12,801 bases of DNA. Origin: UBA12078 sp964573565 (lineage in GTDB: Bacteria; Patescibacteriota; Dojkabacteria; SC72). Each line of letters begins with the position of its first letter. Positions within the stretch are counted from its first letter, which is position 1. The translations under genes were made by a program, and so were the position numbers. Positions 8,015 through 12,801 of the stretch are shown piece after piece. Location of the stretch: assembly GCA_964573565.1 (NCBI GenBank), contig CAZNJV010000020.1:1-12801 (forward strand), written 5' to 3'. The notes below the pieces were generated by a model, which saw only the letters and a program-made list of their open reading frames with translations, was not told where the DNA came from and did not search any database.

Positions 8015-9040
8015 CTATGCCTCGTGCAGAGTTGCNNNNNNNNNNNNNNNNNNNNNNNNNNNNNNNNNNNNNNNNNNNNNNNNNNNNNNNNNNNNNNNNN
8101 NNNNNNNNNNNNNNNNNNNNNNNNNNNNNNNNNNNAAGAATCTCTTTGGAGGATACAATGCTACAGGATCAAAACCACCTGATAGTGTTTTACCCGATGT
8201 TGGCATGGTGATATTGTAGGCTCTAGCAAGTCTTGTAATACTATCCATGAGTATAATGACATCCTCACCCCATTCAACCATTCTCATGGCCTTCTGAAGG
8301 GCCATTTCAGCTATTCTACAGTTCTGCTCTGGTAATTCATCAAAGTTAGAAGCATATACCTCCCCTTTAACAAATCTCTTCATATCCGTGACCTCTTCAG
8401 GTCTTTCTCCTACGAGAACAACCATAAGTTTAGCCTTGGAGTGATTCTTAGCAATACCATCTGCAATATCTTTCAATATTGTTGTTTTTCCTGCTTTAGG
8501 AGGAGAAACAATCATAGATCTCTGACCAAAACCTATTGGAGATAGTAGATCTATCATTCTTGTAGAAATTACATCTTGCTCTGTTTCAAGTTTGATCTGT
8601 TTATCTGGGAATATTGGTGTTAATTTTCTAAATGCAGGCCTATTTGCTGCTTCTGCAGCAGGTTTGCCATACACAGTATCCACCCTCAAGAGGCTTAGAT
8701 ACTTTTCTTTTTCTTTTGGTAATCTTGCAGGTCCTGTGACCTCATCACCTGTTCTTAAACTGAACTTTTTAATCTGTGAACCAGAAACATACACATCATT
8801 ATCACTTGGAAGTAAGCCTTCTGTTCTTAGTAATCCATGAGATTCATCTTTCATAACCTCTAGAACACCACCTACGAAGACAAAGCCTTCATCTTTAGTA
8901 ACTTTCTTTAATATTTCGATAATGAGTTCACGTTTCTGTAATTCCATAAACTCTTCCATTTCCATGGATTTTGCCTCTTCACGAAGCTGTGCAAGAGTCA
9001 TTTGTTCATACTCCTGTATCGTTTTAACTTTTTTAACCAT
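8015..9040 (-). CDS. rho: Transcription termination factor Rho (interrupted by gap)
   Basis: Hexameric RNA-dependent ATPase that terminates transcription. From the ATG at 9040 there are 301 residues before the gap: the helical N-terminal domain (MTLAQLREEAK), an RNA-binding cold-shock-like domain (about 52-125, GGVLEV to GDEVTGPARLPKE), LSPIGFGQRSMIVSPPKAGKTT with the Walker A lysine at 185, GERPEEVTDM (210-219), Walker B-like VIILMDSITRLARAYN (261-276), and SGKTLSGG to PPKRF. In E. coli Rho about 115 more residues follow this point; here they lie in the gap, and only ATLHEA-TAG (8035-8015) emerges. The usual aromatic GFGF of the primary RNA site reads SHGL here. I reject the TTG at 9109 as start because the promoter's -10 box lies inside that extension. 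No Shine-Dalgarno at 9040. Confidence 0.95.
   Translation of the reverse strand: MVKKVKTIQEYEQMTLAQLREEAKSMEMEEFMELQKRELIIEILKKVTKDEGFVFVGGVLEVMKDESHGLLRTEGLLPSDNDVYVSGSQIKKFSLRTGDEVTGPARLPKEKEKYLSLLRVDTVYGKPAAEAANRPAFRKLTPIFPDKQIKLETEQDVISTRMIDLLSPIGFGQRSMIVSPPKAGKTTILKDIADGIAKNHSKAKLMVVLVGERPEEVTDMKRFVKGEVYASNFDELPEQNCRIAEMALQKAMRMVEWGEDVIILMDSITRLARAYNITMPTSGKTLSGGFDPVALYPPKRFXXXXXXXXXXXXXXXXXXXXXXXXXXXXXXXXXXATLHEA
8036..8135. other. Assembly gap (100 N) inside rho
   Basis: Exactly 100 N. By comparison with full-length Rho about 330 nt of coding sequence (Q/R-loop and C-terminal region) should lie between PPKRF and the last visible residues, so the true gap is probably two to three times longer than shown. 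Confidence 0.95.
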
Positions 9041-9064
9041 TTTTTTAACGGGAAATTTAACTCC

Positions 9065-9077
9065 GGGCAATATGCCC
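9065..9077 (-). promoter_or_regulatory. Hairpin in the rho leader
   Basis: GGGCA-TAT-TGCCC on the minus strand is a perfect 5-bp stem with a 3-nt loop, in the predicted leader of about 45 nt between the rho transcription start (near 9085) and the ATG at 9040. It is followed by GGAG, which is 20 nt from the ATG and too far to be a normal Shine-Dalgarno unless folding brings it closer. It could take part in control of rho; this is inference. Confidence 0.35.
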
Positions 9078-9091
9078 TTATCGACATTTGA

Positions 9092-9120
9092 AGTATATTG
9101 AAATCCCAAATGGATGTCAA
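9092..9120 (-). promoter_or_regulatory. Sigma-70 type promoter of rho
   Basis: Minus strand: -35 TTGACA (9120-9115, perfect), 17-bp spacer, -10 TATACT (9097-9092, 5 of 6). The predicted start near 9085 places the ATG at 9040 as the first sensible rho start. The hexamers and spacing are identical to those of the promoter at 9360-9388. Confidence 0.8.
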
Positions 9121-9140
9121 TTACTCAAAACAATAAGGAG

Positions 9141-9177
9141 ATAAAAAGAAGGGATCGGTACTGCCCCAACCGACCCC
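9141..9177 (-). terminator. Intrinsic terminator just upstream of the rho promoter
   Basis: Minus strand: GGG.TCGGT pairs with ACCGA.CCC (8 bp with one bulge) around a 9-nt loop, then TTCTTTTTAT. It ends the transcription unit that starts near 9354 and separates it from rho, whose -35 begins about 20 nt further on. The opposite strand is also followed by a T-rich run (TTTCTTTTTCTT), so it may work in both directions. Confidence 0.7.
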
Positions 9178-9183
9178 GGTTTC

Positions 9184-9208
9184 TTTTTCTTAAATACGTT
9201 AAGAAAAA
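9184..9208. repeat. Perfect 10-bp inverted repeat
   Basis: Plus strand TTTTTCTTAA, 5-nt spacer ATACG, TTAAGAAAAA. It lies inside the candidate RNA, 7 nt from the terminator stem. Being A/T-rich, its stability as RNA is modest; it may also act as a pause or protein-binding site. Confidence 0.6.
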
Positions 9209-9302
9209 AATATCGAGTAATACGATTTGTATTAGCCCCTTCTTCTCTTAAATCAGATGTTGTGTTTCTTAGGCTTTTCCTACTGCCCAGATGTGCTTGT
9301 GA

Positions 9303-9536
9303 CACCCCAGACAAAGGGAGAAACCTAAGATATCCACAACCATTCTGAAAGAACACATAAGTATATCCTTAATCCGTCCAGATGTCAATCCTATATTTAA
9401 TATCCACATCCACGCGAAACAACGATTTATCTATCTGATTATTGTCGTAGTGGCGTTACTTACCCCTCTCAGTGCGGCCGTGTTACGATATTACTTGGGC
9501 GATGCACTGTGTTATGCAAATTGTGGATTATGGTAA
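9303..9536 (+). other. Open frame for a possible small hydrophobic protein without a canonical start
   Basis: The plus-strand frame is open from after a TGA at 9300 to TAA at 9534-9536. Its end encodes KQRFIYLIIVVVALLTPLSA and then AVLRYYLGDALCYANCGLW: a basic residue cluster, one likely transmembrane helix and a Cys/Tyr/Trp-containing tail. The local base composition is richer in G+C than the flanks. A hairpin starts 2 nt after the stop, as expected for a real 3' end converging with radA. Against it: no ATG, GTG or TTG occurs before a GTG at 9450 inside the hydrophobic stretch, no promoter is clear, and its 5' part overlaps the candidate RNA. It may be chance, a remnant, or use a rare start such as ATA or ATT. 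Confidence 0.25.
9360..9388 (-). promoter_or_regulatory. Strong sigma-70 type promoter of the candidate RNA
   Basis: Minus strand: -35 TTGACA (9388-9383, perfect), 17-bp spacer, -10 TATACT (9365-9360, 5 of 6). It lies 180 bp beyond the end of radA, with no protein gene immediately downstream, and starts transcription near 9354. Confidence 0.8.
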
Positions 9537-9537
9537 G

Positions 9538-9568
9538 AGCAAAAGAAAGAGCCCCCTTTCGTTTTGCT
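9538..9568. terminator. Hairpin between radA and the convergent plus-strand frame
   Basis: AGCAAAA and TTTTGCT, with inner GAAAG and CTTTC, form a 12-bp stem with one bulged base around a 6-nt loop (AGCCCC). It begins directly after the last coding base of radA (its TAA touches the stem) and 2 nt after the TAA at 9536 on the plus strand. The arms supply short T runs but no long T tract follows on either strand, so termination strength is uncertain. Confidence 0.55.
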
Positions 9569-10905
9569 TAAATACTCGTGACCTGAGATATTTTCTTAAT
9601 AGCGATATCCTTTGATTTACCAACCTTTATCTTCCCGGATATGAGTGTCTTGTACCCTACCCTTTGTGCTTCATCAGCAATAGCGCCAGCACCCCAAGTG
9701 CCCCTTATTTCTCCTGTAAGTCCAACCTCTCCTACATATACCGACTCTTTATCCAAAACCTTGTCTCTGGCAGAGGATTTAATTGCTGCGCATACGGCTA
9801 GGTCTATACAAGGATCGTTAATATTCAAACCACCTACGATATTTACGAAGACATCCTTATCTCCCAAGAATACCCCACCTTTTCTAGACATGACGGCACA
9901 CAGCATATCCAGTCTAGGCTTCTTTATACCATTGGCGATACGCATCATCGGGCCCCCAGTACTTTCTCTCTCCACAACAAGAGCCTGCACCTCAACAAAG
10001 ACAACCCTTGTGCCTTGTAATACAGCACCTATAGCACTACCTGATGATTTCGTGTCGTTCTCAAGGAATACTAGTGATGGATTTCCTACCTCCAACAAGC
10101 CCTCTCCAGTCATTTCAAAAACACCAATTTCATTGGTAGAACCGAACCTATTCTTCATCCCCCTCAAGATTCTGTATTGGTTGTACTGATCTCCTTCCAA
10201 ATACAGAACGCAATCTACTATATGTTCGAGTACCTTAGGTCCTGCGATATCTCCGCCCTTATTTATCTGCCCGACTATAAACATTGGGATTCTCTTAATC
10301 TTGGCAATCCTTGTGAGCATGGCCCCACATATTCTCACCTGACTTATGCTTCCAGGGTAACTTCTTGATTGCATAGAGGAAACACTTTGAATCGAATCCA
10401 CCACTATCAGATCAAACTCCTCCTCTTCTATTAGGGCAACAATGTTCTCTACACACACATCTTCTGTTACCATGAAATTCTCCCCCAATTTACTAGGGGT
10501 TCTACTACCAGACAACCTAAGGAGCCTAGAGTTTAACTGTCCCGGGGATTCCTCTCCACAGACATACAAGACCTTTTTGTTAGAGAATTTTTGTACTATT
10601 TGCATAAGAAGCGTAGACTTTCCAATCCCCGGTTCTCCACTTATTAGCACAACCTCTCCTGGGATTAATCCCGAACCAAGTACCCTGTCTACCTCTTGAT
10701 AGCCTGTTGATATACGAGAGTCTACGTGAGAATCACCTTTTTGTTCTGAAATAGCAGAATATTTTGCCTTCAAAGCTTTCTTAGCACCACTATTATCTAC
10801 TACAATCTCTTCAGATTCTTCCAATGTGCCCCATTGCCCACAGTTTGGACATTTACCAGACCACTTGAGGAATTCACCTCCGCAGGAAGTACAAATATAT
10901 CTCAT
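9568..10905 (-). CDS. radA: DNA repair protein RadA/Sms
   Basis: RecA-like ATPase that drives branch migration in homologous recombination and processes stalled forks. The 445 residues match the family length (about 450). Domains: a C4 zinc finger (C5, C8, C19, C22; CTSC and CPNC), an ATPase core with Walker A GEPGIGKS (90-97) and Walker B LIVVDS (166-171), the RadA signature KNRFG (251-255), and a Lon-protease-like C-terminal domain (about 280-445) with GGVFLGDKDVFVNIVGGL and YVGEVGLTGEIRG. All key residues are intact. The ATG at 10905 lies 4 nt after the clpC stop with no Shine-Dalgarno, so translational coupling is likely. The clpC-radA order is the same as in the Firmicutes ctsR-mcsAB-clpC-radA operon. 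Stop TAA at 9568. Confidence 0.97.
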   Translation of the reverse strand: MRYICTSCGGEFLKWSGKCPNCGQWGTLEESEEIVVDNSGAKKALKAKYSAISEQKGDSHVDSRISTGYQEVDRVLGSGLIPGEVVLISGEPGIGKSTLLMQIVQKFSNKKVLYVCGEESPGQLNSRLLRLSGSRTPSKLGENFMVTEDVCVENIVALIEEEEFDLIVVDSIQSVSSMQSRSYPGSISQVRICGAMLTRIAKIKRIPMFIVGQINKGGDIAGPKVLEHIVDCVLYLEGDQYNQYRILRGMKNRFGSTNEIGVFEMTGEGLLEVGNPSLVFLENDTKSSGSAIGAVLQGTRVVFVEVQALVVERESTGGPMMRIANGIKKPRLDMLCAVMSRKGGVFLGDKDVFVNIVGGLNINDPCIDLAVCAAIKSSARDKVLDKESVYVGEVGLTGEIRGTWGAGAIADEAQRVGYKTLISGKIKVGKSKDIAIKKISQVTSI

Positions 10906-10909
10906 ATAA

Positions 10910-12801
10910 TTATTGTTTATCTATAATCTTCATTCTACCATTAACCAGATCCACTCCGACAGTTTTAATTTCCTTCTTTCCCACCCTGTGTGTTAGCAGA
11001 TACTCCGCCAAGAGATTCTCTACCGAATCTTGCACCAACCTTCTCAATGGACGTGCCCCATATTCGTCACTAAACCCTTCTCTTACTATATATTCCAACA
11101 CTTTTTTACTGAGTTTAACCTCCACATTCTCCTCCACCAACCTCCTATTTAGATCATCAAGAAGTAGGTGCACTATTAACAAGGCATCCTTTCTGGTCAA
11201 AGACCTAAAGATAACCACATCATCAATACGATTAAGAAGCTCAGGACGTAGTGTATCCTTGAGCTTGCCTAACAACTCTGTCTTCATACTCGAATATGCC
11301 CTATCGATATCCCTGTCTTTCTTCATTTTTGCACTTTCCCCAAATCCCAAAACTTTGTCTTTCTTGATGTCTTCGGCACCTATATTGGATGTGAGAACAA
11401 CAATGGTATTTTTGAAATTAACCTGCTTCCCTCTTCCATCAGTAAGATGACCATATTCTAATATCTGAAGTAAAACATTCAATACATCTGGGTGTGCCTT
11501 CTCTATTTCGTCAAAAAGGATAACACTGTGGGGCTGATGCTTTACTTTCTCAGTTAGTAGTCCTCCTTGTTGGAATCCAACATAACCTGGGGGAGAACCA
11601 ATGAGCTTAGATACACTATGCATCTCCATCATCTCACTCATATCTATCTGTATTAATCTATCCTCATTACCGAACAGCTCCTTAGTTAGGATCTTTGCAA
11701 GTTCTGTTTTACCGACACCTGTGGGTCCTAAGAAAAGGAATGATGCCCAAGGCCTTTCTGTATTTGAAATCCCTGTCCTAGCTCTCTTGATGGCAGATGC
11801 TACCAACTTACACGCTTCATCTTGCCCAATTACATTCTTCTCAAGCTCTTCCTCAAGTTTTAAAAGTGCATTTTTCTCTTTCTTCCCCATTGTATCCAAT
11901 GGTATCCCTGTCCATTTTGAAACGATTTCTCTCACATCATCCTCGTCTATCTGATTTCTCCTACTTTTTTTATCCTCCGCGCACTCTTTCTCTCGGTCTG
12001 CAATAGCTTGTTGAAGCCTTTCCACCTCTTTTTGTAATTTCTCGGCTTTCAACATGCTGCTTGCAATTATGGCAGTCTCTTTCTGCTCTTCTATCTTCTT
12101 TAGCCTTGCATGGAGATCTGCAATATCCCCATACTCCTTCTCAATACTTAACCTCTTTGAAGCCGATGCCTCATCAAGTAGATCAATTGCCTTGTCTGGT
12201 AGGTACCTATCACTCACATACCTATCGGACAAAGTAACTGCGGCTTTAAGTGCATTTTCCCCTATTTTGATATTATGATGCTTCTCTAATATCGGTTTTA
12301 CATTCTCAAGAATTTTTAGTGTGTCTTCGGGAGAGGACTCTTTCAAGATAATTGGCTGGAATCTTCGAGCTAACGCTGTATCCGTTTCAAAAACCGCAGA
12401 ATATTCCTCTGTAGTTGTAGCACCTATACACCTAAACCCATCCTGTAAAAGTGCCGGTTTGAGAATTGATGCAATATCTGACGACCCTCCTCCCATACTA
12501 GGAGAGACGATATCATGTATCTCATCAATGAAAAGTATAGTATTTTCGGAGGAAATTACCTCGTCAACAATGGACATCACCTTTTCTTCCACATCTCCCC
12601 TCATCTTGCTCCCTGCCATTATGCTTGCAATATCAAGCGAAATTATCTGCATCTCTCTTAATGATGGAGGAACATTTCCATTCGTAATTCTCTGCGCAAG
12701 CCCTTCTACCAAAACAGTCTTGCCCACTCCTGCTCCACCAACGATAATCGGATTGTTCTTTTTCCTTCTGCTGAGTACATTGATCAGTTGATCTATCTCC
12801 T
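10910..12801 (-). CDS. clpC: ClpC-type AAA+ unfoldase (5' end outside the window)
   Basis: ATP-dependent unfoldase that feeds proteins to ClpP. About 630 residues are visible and the frame stays open to the right edge (EIDQLINVLSRRKKNNPIIV), so the N-terminal domain is outside the window. Numbering from the edge: D1 Walker A GGAGVGKT (21-28), D1 Walker B ILFIDE (about 88-93), a short coiled-coil middle domain (about 227-280), D2 Walker A GPTGVGKT (about 358-365), D2 Walker B VILFDE (about 426-431), and sensor-2 GARP (about 581-584). The short middle domain argues for ClpC rather than ClpB, and an LGF tripeptide (about 484-486, in KVLGFGES) matches the ClpP-docking loop. The GTG at 12727 is the valine of the first P-loop, not a start. 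radA follows after 4 nt. Stop TAA at 10910. Confidence 0.95.
   Translation of the reverse strand, partial: EIDQLINVLSRRKKNNPIIVGGAGVGKTVLVEGLAQRITNGNVPPSLREMQIISLDIASIMAGSKMRGDVEEKVMSIVDEVISSENTILFIDEIHDIVSPSMGGGSSDIASILKPALLQDGFRCIGATTTEEYSAVFETDTALARRFQPIILKESSPEDTLKILENVKPILEKHHNIKIGENALKAAVTLSDRYVSDRYLPDKAIDLLDEASASKRLSIEKEYGDIADLHARLKKIEEQKETAIIASSMLKAEKLQKEVERLQQAIADREKECAEDKKSRRNQIDEDDVREIVSKWTGIPLDTMGKKEKNALLKLEEELEKNVIGQDEACKLVASAIKRARTGISNTERPWASFLFLGPTGVGKTELAKILTKELFGNEDRLIQIDMSEMMEMHSVSKLIGSPPGYVGFQQGGLLTEKVKHQPHSVILFDEIEKAHPDVLNVLLQILEYGHLTDGRGKQVNFKNTIVVLTSNIGAEDIKKDKVLGFGESAKMKKDRDIDRAYSSMKTELLGKLKDTLRPELLNRIDDVVIFRSLTRKDALLIVHLLLDDLNRRLVEENVEVKLSKKVLEYIVREGFSDEYGARPLRRLVQDSVENLLAEYLLTHRVGKKEIKTVGVDLVNGRMKIIDKQ

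Larger units (their letters stand above)
9141..9354 (-). ncRNA. Candidate structured non-coding RNA, about 210 nt, family not recognised
   Basis: A near-consensus promoter (9388-9360) and an intrinsic terminator (9177-9141) bracket about 210 nt with no convincing coding frame. The transcript can fold into a rod at 9340-9259: GTTGTG/CACAAC, then CTTAGG/CCTAAG, a wide internal loop, CTG/CAG, and a GGTGT/ACATC tip with a 7-nt loop. After the rod come CTAATAC-AAATC-GTATTA (around 9218-9234), a perfect 10-bp stem TTTTTCTTAA/TTAAGAAAAA (9184-9208), and the terminator hairpin. I looked for tmRNA, SRP RNA, RNase P and T-box signatures and found none. The rod with a central open region loosely recalls 6S RNA, but no conserved 6S sequence is recognised. 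A long leader acting on rho is a second possibility, made less likely by the rho promoter downstream of the terminator. Confidence 0.5.

Noticed and set aside
9141..9354. tmRNA, SRP RNA or RNase P RNA identity for the candidate RNA
   Set aside because: No tRNA-like 3' end, no GGAA/AGCAG SRP tip, and no RNase P core motif was found.
9117..9356. 79-residue minus-strand protein starting at a GTG
   Set aside because: The GTG lies at the predicted transcription start, the sequence resembles no domain, and the frame runs through two hairpins and the terminator.
12725..12727. GTG start for the ClpC protein
   Set aside because: This is the valine of the D1 P-loop GAGVGKT; the frame continues upstream to the window edge with typical ClpC sequence.
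1..12801. Recoded UGA (glycine) as in some CPR lineages
   Set aside because: No coding frame contains an in-frame TGA and tryptophan/glycine positions use TGG and GGN normally.
1..12801. Prophage or mobile element suggested by tail-fibre-like motifs
   Set aside because: No integrase, transposase, capsid or packaging genes and no terminal repeats; the motif also occurs in chromosomal surface proteins, and here it follows a signal peptide.

Overview
The window is an AT-rich stretch of bacterial chromosome. It probably comes from a metagenome-assembled genome of the Candidate Phyla Radiation (Patescibacteria; Microgenomates, Katanobacteria or Dojkabacteria-like). This placement is an inference. 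It rests on the style of the secreted protein (N-terminal INFQGKI motif after a signal peptide, NLGIGTSTPGAKLDI tail-fibre-like repeat, Gly-rich and beta-sandwich domains), on a membrane-anchored LysM-M23 protein, and on the near absence of Shine-Dalgarno sequences. The conserved genes (leuS, rho, radA, clpC) are universal and do not fix the phylum. Two runs of exactly 100 N (2337-2436 and 8036-8135) are scaffold placeholders, and each interrupts a gene. The standard genetic code fits: genes end in TAA or TAG and no reading frame needs a recoded TGA.

All convincing genes lie on the minus strand, so the order of transcription runs from right to left. From the right edge: (1) clpC (AAA+ unfoldase, 5' end cut off by the window) and radA, 4 nt apart and almost certainly one operon for protein and DNA quality control. 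(2) A 458-bp intergenic region. It holds a hairpin at the end of radA, a possible small membrane-protein frame on the plus strand with no canonical start, and a strong-promoter/terminator unit that looks like an undescribed structured RNA of about 210 nt. (3) rho, with its own TTGACA-17-TATACT promoter; its C-terminal third is lost in the second gap. (4) A membrane-anchored LysM-M23 cell-wall protein with an extended -10 promoter. (5) Two tandem tRNA-Ala genes (anticodons GGC and CGC). (6) leuS. (7) A very large secreted surface protein that starts at about 3752, crosses the first gap and runs off the left edge still open (more than 1200 residues visible).

The genes mostly look like independently promoted housekeeping units (translation, transcription termination, proteostasis, recombination) with two cell-envelope genes between them. 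Four near-consensus sigma-70 type promoters can be read directly. The most novel-looking elements are the candidate RNA upstream of rho, the giant mosaic surface protein, and the start-less hydrophobic frame convergent with radA.
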